A stretch of DNA of 64,000 nucleotides from an uncultured Bacteroides sp. (GTDB lineage: Bacteria > Bacteroidota > Bacteroidia > Bacteroidales > Bacteroidaceae): contig CASFGA010000005.1 in NCBI GenBank assembly GCA_949294185.1, forward strand, positions 62,001 through 126,000, given 5' to 3'. Numbering within the stretch: position 1 is the stretch's first letter; each line of letters begins with the position of its first letter. The notes below the pieces were generated by a model. That model was given only the letters and a program-made list of their open reading frames with translations, was not told where the DNA came from and searched no databases. Below, piece by piece: positions 54,601-62,093 of the stretch. Made by a program: the position numbers and the translations under genes.

Positions 54601-54856
54601 AATTACCGTCCATATCCGTAATGGTACCGTTGGAAGTTCCTTTCTCCATTACGTTTGCACCGATAACAGGAATGCCGTTGGCATCCACAACACTACCTCT
54701 CACCGCCTTGGTCTGCTGGACAACCTCCGTCATCCTCGCCATACCTTCATCAGAAGCAGCCGCCAGACTGACGGCCCCGGCAGAAAGCAGAACACACGCA
54801 ACCGCAGTTTTCATGAATGCCTGACTGAAAAGCATCCGATCCAAATGTGTTTTCAT
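51677..54856 (-). CDS. SusC/RagA TonB-dependent transporter (PUL D)
   Basis: A 1,059-residue outer-membrane transporter without an STN domain. The signal peptide ends in AVSLAAAS. The carboxypeptidase-regulatory-like domain reads VRGSVVDANGIPVIGANVME, the TonB box/plug DEVVVVGYGVQKKATLTGSV, with LIVVDGIADRS and VLKDASAAIYGARAANGVIL, and the barrel ends in QRMITFGTNITF. It starts the PUL D operon (susC, susD, DUF6055, GH27). No regulator gene adjoins it, so control is by a distant factor; two inverted repeats lie upstream at 54993-55063. Confidence 0.95.
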   Translation of the reverse strand: MKTHLDRMLFSQAFMKTAVACVLLSAGAVSLAAASDEGMARMTEVVQQTKAVRGSVVDANGIPVIGANVMEKGTSNGTITDMDGNYTLNVSSSSVLLFSYIGYKTQEIPVSEVKGGRLNVTLREDSEIMDEVVVVGYGVQKKATLTGSVSQVGGEDLKKVAAANLTNTLAGKTAGIIANTRSGEPGEDNADILIRGKGTLGSTSPLIVVDGIADRSFSHLNPEDIESISVLKDASAAIYGARAANGVILVTTKRGKEGKVTVNYNGSYSISQPTRIPEMLNAYQYATYVNEYDADPRHDQAGTTYSPEVLQHYLDHDDPVNYPDTDWWGEVAKNWAGKTQHSLSVSGGTDKISFYTSAQYMWQDAIYKNSAQDYKQFQLVSNLDAKISNSIRFSLDILGRQEQRDRGIYSTPYLFTYFLSTFPGSAPYYPNGLPRVGYDGVTRNAAIMVTDKPGSNNYTTNILNIKPLLHVDLDFITKGLYAEGYAAIDYTFSDGKQINRPYDLYYYDNASGEYQNRRADTGQISLNDWATRYSTITLNARIGYERTFNETHKVNAFVAYEQSKYDYHTLSGYRTNFLSDTLMDLFAGSDVPEDKDNSGSSDKTARVNFFGRVNYSYLDRYLAEFTMRYDGSMNFAEGHRWGLFPSFSLGWVMSEEKFFEPVKPYVDFLKLKASWGQMGNDAISAYQYLSQYAFTDKGPYFGTGDGAAVNKGFYLTRTANPLVTWETANTTNIGFSASFLGGMFSLDFDWFQSKRRDILITRNASIPAYTGLVLPAENLGKVNNTGVEIVASYRDRAGDFEWGITGNFTYAENKVVYMDEAVSTPEWQRTTDNPIDGLVLYKALGIYQNQTQVDNTPHMDNAAPGDLIYQDTNGDGTITWDDAIRINASATPKIIYGFTLNGAWKGIDLNIFFQGQAKAVQLVQPTMNMVTDFYEGRWRTENTVEENLNARWPKAFIKQTYGDTWNGSASTWWLRNAAFLRLKSIELGYTLPKSVTSKLGMQRWRFYINGNNLFTFDKMKICDPEVGTSKDDNGYAINSNGILAYPLQRMITFGTNITF

Positions 54857-54904
54857 TTTCGATTAAATTAATTGGTTTGACATTTATTATATCTTTTGAT
54901 ACCG

Positions 54905-54938
54905 CAAAGTTACATTTTAGATAGTATCAAGATGCAAC
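54905..54938 (-). promoter_or_regulatory. Candidate promoter of PUL D
   Basis: Minus-strand TAACTTTG at 54905-54912 matches TAnnTTTG, with GTTG (three of four bases of TTTG) 22 bp upstream at 54935-54938. The leader would be about 42 nt. Confidence 0.5.
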
Positions 54939-54992
54939 AATCGTCTTTTTTCATGCAAAAATAGTCCATGAAGAAATTCTCTTTCAAACAGC

Positions 54993-55063
54993 TGTTTTTA
55001 CATAAAACAATGTAAACCAATTATTTGGAACATATCAAGCTATGTTTTATCATTTAAAAACAT
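54993..55063. promoter_or_regulatory. Two candidate operator palindromes upstream of PUL D
   Basis: TGTTTT (54993-54998) with AAAACA (55004-55009), and ATGTTTT (55042-55048) with AAAACAT (55057-55063), are perfect inverted repeats sharing a TGTTTT half-site. They lie 55-160 bp upstream of the candidate promoter. The region 54857-55216 holds no gene. Confidence 0.35.
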
Positions 55064-55216
55064 ATTATTCGGTCATATCATCATCGCATTCTGATCGGCA
55101 TACCGCCTGTTAGAGAAAAGAACATCTTTTCACATTACTTTGTTTAAACATGTTTTATACTATAAAAAAGTCTTTTTCCTCTGACCGGAAAATCCGTTTG
55201 ACACGGCAAAAAAATA

Positions 55217-55243
55217 GGGTGTCCGCTCCAAAACCGGACACCC
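55217..55243 (-). terminator. Rho-independent terminator of the murD-yqeY cluster
   Basis: GGGTGTCCG (55217-55225) pairs perfectly with CGGACACCC (55235-55243). On the minus strand the stem is followed by TATTTTTTT. It lies 52 bp after the YqeY-family stop. Confidence 0.9.
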
Positions 55244-55295
55244 TAAATCTTACTGTCATTCGGATCAAACCGACAACTTATTTTCCAAATGCATC

Positions 55296-55745
55296 TTATC
55301 CTAACAGCTCCTTCACTTTTGCCGAAATGGCACGGCCTTCGGCCAGTCCTGCAAGTTCTTTGGAGGCTACCCCCATCACCTTGCCCATGTCTTTGCCGCT
55401 TGTCGCGCCCACGCGGGCTATGATTTCTTTCAGCTTCGCCTCCAGTTCTTCAGCCGAAAGCTGCTTCGGGAGATAGGTTTCAATTACACGAACCTGTGCC
55501 ATTTCCTCTTCGGCAAGATCAGCACGCCCTTGCCCTTCGTAGACAGCAGCGGAGTCTTTTCCCTGCTTCACCAGTTTCTGCATGATTTTCAATGCAGCCT
55601 CATCGGTCAGCGTATCGTTTGCACCGGGAGCCGTCTTTGCTTCCAAAAAACACTTCTTCACATTGCGCAAGGTCTCAAGCCGTACCTTGTCTTTGGCTTT
55701 CATAGCCTCTTTGATGTCATTGCTTATCTGCTCAAACAAGTCCAT
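55296..55745 (-). CDS. GatB/YqeY-domain protein
   Basis: A 149-residue soluble helical protein of the YqeY family: MDLFEQISNDIKEAMKAKDK, RLETLRNVKKCFLEAK, VIETYLPKQLSAEELEAKLK and DMGKVMGVASKELAG. The domain resembles the tRNA-binding tail of the GatB amidotransferase subunit, and no firm function is known for the stand-alone form. It follows ftsZ by 26 bp and is the last gene of the division cluster, before the terminator at 55217-55243. Confidence 0.93.
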   Translation of the reverse strand: MDLFEQISNDIKEAMKAKDKVRLETLRNVKKCFLEAKTAPGANDTLTDEAALKIMQKLVKQGKDSAAVYEGQGRADLAEEEMAQVRVIETYLPKQLSAEELEAKLKEIIARVGATSGKDMGKVMGVASKELAGLAEGRAISAKVKELLG

Positions 55746-55771
55746 ATCTTCAATATTTAATTAATGTCATA

Positions 55772-57076
55772 CTATCCAAAAGAAATAACCGTATGGGATA
55801 CATCATTTCCCGCCGGCTTCTCTACAGTCTCCTCTGCCGCAGCCTTTGTCTGGATGGCTTCCAACTCTGATTTTGTCCGCTTATAGGTAGGGGTTGTATC
55901 CACCATGCTGATTACATCATCGTTATTCAAATCTTCCTGACTGAATATATACAGATGATGCCGCCGCTTCTTCCGTCCGCTTTTATTGATGCTCGGCCCG
56001 TAATACCGGATACGGCGCATGTCATTCTCCTGCTCTTTCTCCTCCTGCTCGGCCAGCCGCTTCTGTTCCTCGGCAGTTATGCGCACATCCATGCCCGGAA
56101 CATCCTTTATCCCGAATCCGGTGGCAAGAATGGTAAATTTCACCTTACGTTCCAACGTGTCATCAATGTAAAGTCCCCACTTGGTTTCCATGTCCTGCTG
56201 CCCGAATCTGGACATGAACTCATGGACTTCGGTCATTTCGTCCATCATCAGGTCGCCATACTCCGCGCTATACGAGATATTGAACAAGACCTTCTTCGAG
56301 TCGAATATGTCATTATTGTTCAGCAGCGGGGAGTGAAGCGCATCGTTGATGGCTTGGGTGACCCGTCCTTCCCCTTCTCCAAATCCCGTACTCATAATGG
56401 CAACGCCGCCGTCCTTCAGCACCGTCTTCACATCATTGAAGTCAAGATTGATTTTACCGCGCACGGTGATGATTTCGGCAATGCTCTTCGCCGCAATGGA
56501 AAGGGTATCGTCGGCCTTTCCAAAGGCATTCAGCACGCTGAGATCCGGATAAACATCGCGCAGACGCTCGTTGTTGATGACCAGCAAGGCATCCACGTAT
56601 TTGCTCATCGCCTCCACACCGTCCAAAGCCTGGTCAATCTTCTTGTTTCCCTCAAACAGAAACGGGATGGTAACGATGCCCACCGTCAGAATGCCCATGT
56701 CCTTGGCAGTCTTTGCTATGATAGGGGCGGCTCCCGTACCGGTACCTCCGCCCATTCCTGCCGTAATGAACACCATCTTGCATCCGTCGTTCAGCATATC
56801 CTTGATGCTTTCCAGACTTTCTTCGGCCGCAGCCCGGGCACGCTCCGGACGGTTTCCCGCGCCCAGTCCCTCATTGCCCAACTGAAGCTTGAACGGCACC
56901 GGAGACTCGTCGAGAGCCTGATTGTCCGTATTGCACACTACGAAAGTAACATCATGGATACCTTCACTAAACATGTGATTGACGGCATTCCCGCCGCCGC
57001 CACCTACACCAATGACTTTTATGATATGTGGAGCCTCTTTCGGGAAGCTGAAAGGCATTTTTATTTCATCAGACAT
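55772..57076 (-). CDS. ftsZ: Cell division GTPase
   Basis: A 434-residue tubulin-like GTPase that assembles the septal Z ring. Motifs: the phosphate loop FITAGMGGGTGTGAAPIIAK, VIGVGGGGGNAVNHMF at the N-terminus, and NIDALLVINNERL-like ALLVINNERLRDVYPD. The T7 loop NLDFNDVKTVLKDGG supplies the catalytic Asp. The C-terminal linker after residue 320 is charged and the end (AGNDVSHTVISFG) does not carry the usual DIPxFLR tail. KRTKSELEAIQTKAA could be the FtsA-binding segment. It follows ftsA by 26 bp. Confidence 0.98.
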   Translation of the reverse strand: MSDEIKMPFSFPKEAPHIIKVIGVGGGGGNAVNHMFSEGIHDVTFVVCNTDNQALDESPVPFKLQLGNEGLGAGNRPERARAAAEESLESIKDMLNDGCKMVFITAGMGGGTGTGAAPIIAKTAKDMGILTVGIVTIPFLFEGNKKIDQALDGVEAMSKYVDALLVINNERLRDVYPDLSVLNAFGKADDTLSIAAKSIAEIITVRGKINLDFNDVKTVLKDGGVAIMSTGFGEGEGRVTQAINDALHSPLLNNNDIFDSKKVLFNISYSAEYGDLMMDEMTEVHEFMSRFGQQDMETKWGLYIDDTLERKVKFTILATGFGIKDVPGMDVRITAEEQKRLAEQEEKEQENDMRRIRYYGPSINKSGRKKRRHHLYIFSQEDLNNDDVISMVDTTPTYKRTKSELEAIQTKAAAEETVEKPAGNDVSHTVISFG

Positions 57077-57102
57077 AATCTTATCTTTTATAGAGTAAAC
57101 AT

Positions 57103-58671
57103 TTATTTTTTAAGAGACTCATCATCCCAAACCTCCGTCAGAAGCTTGTCTCTGAAGCGGCCGAACCATCCGCTTTCCTTCTTCTCCTTTCTCACAGCCT
57201 CTTCCAAAGCGTCTATTTCCTCCCTCTTTTCCTCAATCTTCATCTCACGCGCCCGCTGTATCATGTCGAGGGCATCTCTATAAGACTTCTTGCTCTTCAG
57301 ACGGCGAGCTTCCTCCAGATAGCCGTTGCATTCGTCCAGACGCTTTTGCGCCCGTTCTTTTTCCTGCTGCTCCTTTTGTTTCTTCAGTTGGTCTAAACGC
57401 ACCTTCTCCGCACGCTTCCTGTTCTCCTCTTCCGCCTGCTCCATCTGTTCCTGCAGCCGGCGGTCTCTCTCCTCCTGCTCCTTCTGTGCTTCGAAAATGT
57501 CTTTCGGTTTGTGCGGATCGACCTTGCAACAGTTGTCCTTTCCCGCGGCCAAAAGTCCGACCAACGTATTCTGCGTCCCGTCGTCCGGCAAATCCACCGC
57601 ACCGACCACTGCCATCTCACCGTTTCGGGCAATGCGAATCTTTTCTATCTTCGTAGTCCGCTGAAAAGCCTTGTCTATATCCGGCAGGCCTGCACCGCCT
57701 CCGGTAAGGACAAAACCTGCCATCAGCTTGTCGCCATAGTTGGAAAGCTTGATCTGATTCCATACATTCACGATGATTTCATTGACGCGGGCCTCGACTA
57801 TATCCTCCAAAACACTGGCAGGAACCTTGCATTTCCCCTCCAGCACATATTCTTCATTGTGCTCTTCCTCGTCATCACCCAGTTCGGTATAGGCACTCGC
57901 ATAACGAAGCTTCAGCTGTTCCGCATCTTCCTCCTCTATCTGCAGGCTGCAAATGTCCTTCGTAATATTGTTTCCTCCCAACGGAATGACGGCAAGATGG
58001 CGCAGTATGTTTCCTTTATAGACAGAAACCGTCGTGGTTTCCGCACCCAAGTCAATCAAAGCACAGCCTGAACGCTTTTCATTGTTCGTCAATATGACAT
58101 TTGCAGTAACAGCCGGCGCCAAAAGATAGTCGGCAATATCATATCCTGCCTGACGGAAACACTGCCTTATATTGCTCTTCAACGTATGGCGGGCTACGAT
58201 ATTCAGATAGCGGCCCTCTATGCAATCGGCCGAAACTCCTACCGGAGCAGCCAACAGGCTGTTCCCCACTTTATATTCCTGCGGTTCTACCGCCAGTATC
58301 TCCTGATTTACCAACGGACACTCCTTATTGCTCTGCATCAAGGCATCGACCAAAGACTGAGATATCTTGGTATTCTCACCCAGTTGCTTCGACACGACAT
58401 TATAGACACTCCTGACAGACAGTCCGCCTATGCCTACATAAGCCTTTTTTATCGAAGCCTGAAGCTGTTTCTCCAACTGTTTGATAACCAATGCAAGGCT
58501 CTGGGCTGTCTTATCAATATTATAAATCGCCCCTTTCCTGATGCAGTCCGACGAATACTCACTGGCATATGCCAGAATCTGCAAGCTTCCGTCTGCGTTC
58601 TTCCTCCCCGCAATGCCTGTAATCTTGGTCGATCCCAGTTCGATTGCTGCTATAAAGTCTGTTACTGCCAT
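57103..58671 (-). CDS. ftsA: Cell division protein FtsA with extended C-terminal coiled coil
   Basis: A 522-residue actin-like protein that tethers FtsZ to the membrane. The actin-fold motifs are AIELGSTKITGIAG (phosphate 1), KKAYVGIGGLSVRSVYNVVS, CALIDLGAETTTVSVYKGNI (phosphate 2) and AGFVLTGGGAGLPDI (adenosine). The core ends near residue 390. Then comes a highly charged stretch of about 100 residues (KEQEERDRRLQEQMEQAEEE; KKQKEQQEKERAQKRLDECN), unlike the short linker of E. coli FtsA. The final amphipathic helix SGWFGRFRDKLLTEVWDDE should bind the membrane. It follows ftsQ by 3 bp. Confidence 0.96.
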   Translation of the reverse strand: MAVTDFIAAIELGSTKITGIAGRKNADGSLQILAYASEYSSDCIRKGAIYNIDKTAQSLALVIKQLEKQLQASIKKAYVGIGGLSVRSVYNVVSKQLGENTKISQSLVDALMQSNKECPLVNQEILAVEPQEYKVGNSLLAAPVGVSADCIEGRYLNIVARHTLKSNIRQCFRQAGYDIADYLLAPAVTANVILTNNEKRSGCALIDLGAETTTVSVYKGNILRHLAVIPLGGNNITKDICSLQIEEEDAEQLKLRYASAYTELGDDEEEHNEEYVLEGKCKVPASVLEDIVEARVNEIIVNVWNQIKLSNYGDKLMAGFVLTGGGAGLPDIDKAFQRTTKIEKIRIARNGEMAVVGAVDLPDDGTQNTLVGLLAAGKDNCCKVDPHKPKDIFEAQKEQEERDRRLQEQMEQAEEENRKRAEKVRLDQLKKQKEQQEKERAQKRLDECNGYLEEARRLKSKKSYRDALDMIQRAREMKIEEKREEIDALEEAVRKEKKESGWFGRFRDKLLTEVWDDESLKK

Positions 58672-58674
58672 ATC

Positions 58675-59409
58675 CTATTCCTTTTTGGTACAAATAATCT
58701 GATTGTTAAACTCCACGCTGATGCGGCTATACTTATTCCAGCCGACCTTGTTCAACGCTTCCTTGTAAAATTTCTGCAATTTACTGAATTTTTCTTGATA
58801 GTCACCACCTTTTCCCAGAAAAAGAATATGATTCCCCACGCGAGGCACAATTTCAAGTTCTTGTCTGGGCGTCACATTGATTTGCTCTACTTGCGCCTTC
58901 CAAAACGGATCGGTCTGAAGATATTTTCCCAAGGCATACAGTTCCGATTGAGCGAACTTACGGTCTATAGCTCCCGTTGCCACCGCCACATGGATAGCCT
59001 TTCCCGGAGCGGACATCACCATCCCCTGATTGTCGATATAGTAGTTGTCGCCATTATTGCTCAACACACGCAGCAGAGGGATACGCTGATAAATCTCGAT
59101 TCCTACTTTCCCACCGGAAGTCAGATAGCACTCCGCTTCACGGATGAAAGGATGGCGCGACAGCACTTCCTCCAATATGCGTACATTAACATCGGCCAAA
59201 CGTTTCCCCTCAGGAGCGATCTTCTCACGTTTCAAAAGGCTCTTGATTCCGTTTTCCGTAATGAACCCGTAATCCACCTTATCCTTAACCACCAATTCCA
59301 CCCCTTCGCAAATCCGGTTTTCCGGCTTGCGGTTGAATGCCGTAACCGCAATCACCATATAAACCGAGAGCAACAACAGCACAACACATATAAGAATCCG
59401 TTTTATCAT
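58675..59409 (-). CDS. ftsQ: FtsQ-like cell division protein
   Basis: About 244 residues. One N-terminal membrane helix (KRILICVVLLLLSVYMVIAV) is followed by a periplasmic POTRA-like domain (KSLLKREKIAPEGKRLADVN, EVLSRHPFIREAECYLTSGG) and a beta domain (NYYIDNQGMVMSAPGK). It links early and late divisome proteins. The ATG at 59409 overlaps the murC stop as ATGA; an ATG at 59424 would add five residues and overlap murC by 19 bp. Sequence is weakly conserved, so position between murC and ftsA carries much of the call. Confidence 0.9.
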   Translation of the reverse strand: MIKRILICVVLLLLSVYMVIAVTAFNRKPENRICEGVELVVKDKVDYGFITENGIKSLLKREKIAPEGKRLADVNVRILEEVLSRHPFIREAECYLTSGGKVGIEIYQRIPLLRVLSNNGDNYYIDNQGMVMSAPGKAIHVAVATGAIDRKFAQSELYALGKYLQTDPFWKAQVEQINVTPRQELEIVPRVGNHILFLGKGGDYQEKFSKLQKFYKEALNKVGWNKYSRISVEFNNQIICTKKE

Positions 59410-60788
59410 CTGTCTTTCAACCATTCATATATTTGCGGAACATAATTATCTATATCTCCTGCGCCCAATGTGATAAGCACATCTATGTCAGGGCATGCTT
59501 TAAGCACATCAAGCAAGTCTTCTTTCCGGCACATGCGCTTCTTCATTCCCGGACGAAGGTTATCATAAATCAGCTGCGAGGTCACACCCGGAATCGGTTT
59601 TTCACGAGCCGGATAGATGTCAAGCAGTATCACTTCATCCAACAGCGAGAGACTGTCGGCAAAATCCTTATAGAAATCCCGCGTACGGGTATAGAGATGA
59701 GGCTGGAACACGGCGGTAAGCCGACGGTCTGGATAAAGCATCCGTAATGAAGACACGCTCTGGCGAATTTCTGCCGGATGATGAGCGTAATCGCTCAAGA
59801 AGACAACGCGGTCGTTCTTCAGTTTAAAATCAAACCGTCTGTCCACTCCCCTGAAGCTTGCCATTGCCTCCCGGATTTCTTCCGCGGTCACTCCGGCAAT
59901 CTGCGCCAAGGCCATCGCCGCTATGCCGTTTTCTATATTCACAAAGACAGGGACTCCCAGCCGGATGCCGCTGACATTTCCCAACGGAGATACATAATCA
60001 AAAAATATCTCACCGGATTCCACACGGACATTGGCGGCATGAAAGTCGCCGGTCTGCCCGGAAGAATATGTATAGACCGTCACATCCGGCCGAACATCCG
60101 GTTGCAAGCCGATTCCTTCCTTGATTATCAGAAAGCCGCCCGGACGAATCAGCGAAGTATACTTACGGAAACTGTCCAGATAAGCCTCATGCGTGCCGTA
60201 AATATCCAGATGATCGGAATCGACTGCCGTAACCACCGTGGCGTATGGAGTAAGCCAATGGAAAGAACGGTCAAATTCATCGGCCTCGATTACCACATAG
60301 TCGCTCTCGGACGAAAGCAGCAGATTGGTTCCATAATTTTTCGAAATGCCGCCCAGAAAAGCATTGCATCCCACATGGGACTGATGAAGCAGATGGGCCG
60401 CCATGGTGGAAGTGGTGGTTTTGCCGTGGGTTCCCGCCACACAAAGCCCCTTTTCCGTGCGGGTCAGCATACCCAGCACCTGTGCCCGCTTCTGTATCTC
60501 AAACTGATGCTCTTTAAAAAACTCCAGTTCCCGGTGCGCAGAAGGAACCGCCGGCGTATAAACGACCAGCGTGCCCTTTGAGTCAAGAAATTCCTCAGGA
60601 ATCAACGACACGTTTTCCTCGTAATGAATCTGCGCCCCCTCAGCGGCCAACTTTTCGGTCAGTTCGGAAGACACACGGTCATAGCCGCCAACCCGTTTTC
60701 CCTTTGAAAGGAAATAACGTGCCAACGCGCTCATGCCGATTCCGCCGATACCGACAAAATAAACTGCCTTTATGGTATTAACATCCAT
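59406..60788 (-). CDS. murC: UDP-N-acetylmuramate--L-alanine ligase
   Basis: About 460 residues from the ATG at 60788; the frame extends to 60839 but into murG. The enzyme adds L-alanine to UDP-MurNAc with ATP. Motifs: VYFVGIGGIGMSALARYFLS, the P-loop VAGTHGKTTTSTMAAHLL, YVVIEADEFDRSFHWLTPYA, DSDHLDIYG, DRRFDFKLK and the C-terminal DYAHHPAEIRQSVSSLR. The start overlaps the murG end by 11 bp. Normal family length. Confidence 0.97.
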   Translation of the reverse strand: MDVNTIKAVYFVGIGGIGMSALARYFLSKGKRVGGYDRVSSELTEKLAAEGAQIHYEENVSLIPEEFLDSKGTLVVYTPAVPSAHRELEFFKEHQFEIQKRAQVLGMLTRTEKGLCVAGTHGKTTTSTMAAHLLHQSHVGCNAFLGGISKNYGTNLLLSSESDYVVIEADEFDRSFHWLTPYATVVTAVDSDHLDIYGTHEAYLDSFRKYTSLIRPGGFLIIKEGIGLQPDVRPDVTVYTYSSGQTGDFHAANVRVESGEIFFDYVSPLGNVSGIRLGVPVFVNIENGIAAMALAQIAGVTAEEIREAMASFRGVDRRFDFKLKNDRVVFLSDYAHHPAEIRQSVSSLRMLYPDRRLTAVFQPHLYTRTRDFYKDFADSLSLLDEVILLDIYPAREKPIPGVTSQLIYDNLRPGMKKRMCRKEDLLDVLKACPDIDVLITLGAGDIDNYVPQIYEWLKDR

Positions 60789-61908
60789 ATCTGTCTTTAT
60801 AATCAAGAGCCAACTTATAAACTTCTCCGGCAATGACATTCGCCGCGTCTTTCAAAGCCAGCTTTGCTATATTCGTACTCAGTTTCTTCAAAATATCCGG
60901 ACAGCCTACGGTTTCCGCCGCCTTGTCGAGCAGCTTCTCCACCGCCTCACTGTCTTTAATATAAAGAGCCGCATCTTTGTTCACTAAAGCCAGGGCATTT
61001 TTGGTCTGATGGTCTTCGGCCACATTGGGAGAAGGCACCAGTATAGCCGCCTTTCCCAACAGACATAGTTCGGAAATGGAACCGGCTCCTGCCCGGCTGA
61101 TCACCAGATCAGCAGCACGGTAGGCCGTTGCCATATCGGCAATGAAATCCGTCGCATAAAGCATAGGCAGCTCGCCCGCCTGCCGAACGGCGGCTTTTGC
61201 ATCCTCAAAATAAAACTTCCCCGTCTGCCAGATGAACTGGATGCCGGAATCCTTTATTTTGCCCAATCCTTTCATCACACATTGATTGATGGTACGGGCT
61301 CCCAGACTGCCGCCCAAAATCAGAACCGTCTTCTTCGCCGGGTCAAGCCCGAACGAACGCACGGCATCCTCCCGACTTATGTTCGTTTCCAACAGATTCT
61401 GACGCACGGGATTGCCTGTCAACAGGATTTTATCCTTGTCGAAAAAACGCTCCATCCCCTCATAAGCCACACAGATGCGCGAGGCGTGCCGGGCCAGAAG
61501 CTTGTTTGTCACGCCCGCATACGAATTCTGCTCCTGCAACAACGTGGGGATACCCATCCCTTGCGCCACCTTCAGCGTAGGGCCGCTGGCATAGCCGCCC
61601 ACGCCCACCGCCGCATGCGGCCTGAAGTCGCGGATAATCCTGCGGGCCTTCAGCTGGCTGCGCATCAGCTTGACCAGCACTCCGACATTCTTCAACAGAT
61701 GTTTCCGGTCGAATCCCGCTACCGGAAGGCCGATTATCTTGTATCCTGCGGCAGGAACACGCTGCATTTCCATGCGCCCTTCCGCTCCGACGAACAGTAT
61801 CTCCGTATCGGGATGCTGTTCTTTCAGTGCATTGGCAATGGAAACAGCCGGGAAAATATGTCCCCCGGTACCTCCTCCGCTGATGATTATACGCACGTTA
61901 TCTCCCAT
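60778..61908 (-). CDS. murG: UDP-N-acetylglucosamine--N-acetylmuramyl-(pentapeptide) pyrophosphoryl-undecaprenol GlcNAc transferase
   Basis: A 376-residue GT28 glycosyltransferase that turns lipid I into lipid II on the inner face of the membrane. Motifs: RIIISGGGTGGHIFPAVSIA near the start (G loop 1), GVGGYASGPTL (loop 2), LQEQNSYAGVTNKLLARHAS, LILGGSLGARTINQ and the donor site ISRAGAGSISELCLLGKAAI. It ends 11 bp inside murC and starts 185 bp after ftsW, a longer gap than elsewhere in the cluster, with an inverted repeat at 62032-62068. Confidence 0.97.
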   Translation of the reverse strand: MGDNVRIIISGGGTGGHIFPAVSIANALKEQHPDTEILFVGAEGRMEMQRVPAAGYKIIGLPVAGFDRKHLLKNVGVLVKLMRSQLKARRIIRDFRPHAAVGVGGYASGPTLKVAQGMGIPTLLQEQNSYAGVTNKLLARHASRICVAYEGMERFFDKDKILLTGNPVRQNLLETNISREDAVRSFGLDPAKKTVLILGGSLGARTINQCVMKGLGKIKDSGIQFIWQTGKFYFEDAKAAVRQAGELPMLYATDFIADMATAYRAADLVISRAGAGSISELCLLGKAAILVPSPNVAEDHQTKNALALVNKDAALYIKDSEAVEKLLDKAAETVGCPDILKKLSTNIAKLALKDAANVIAGEVYKLALDYKDRYGC

Positions 61909-62031
61909 TCTTCTTTTTTTTACAAAGTTATGAATAAACTTCTATATAATAACCTACTGTATAAAATTCTTTTACGCTTAAACAAAAACGGAATTTCGAC
62001 CTGTCGGAAAAGATTTTCCACCATACCAAAA

Positions 62032-62068
62032 CAGGACGCCGGCCTGATGAAAAAAAGTCCGCGTCCTG
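62032..62068. other. Inverted repeat in the ftsW-murG gap
   Basis: CAGGACGC (62032-62039) and GCGTCCTG (62061-62068) form a perfect 8-bp stem, extendable inward with a bulge. The minus-strand loop holds a run of seven T residues, so the run is inside the loop and not after the stem. A processing or attenuation role is possible. The rest of 61909-62093 shows no gene. Confidence 0.45.
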
Positions 62069-62093
62069 CCATGAACATTCCGCACCGACAATG

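Noticed and set aside
55955..57283. 442-codon plus-strand frame opposite ftsZ
   Set aside because: ftsZ is unmistakable on the minus strand; this frame is its shadow.
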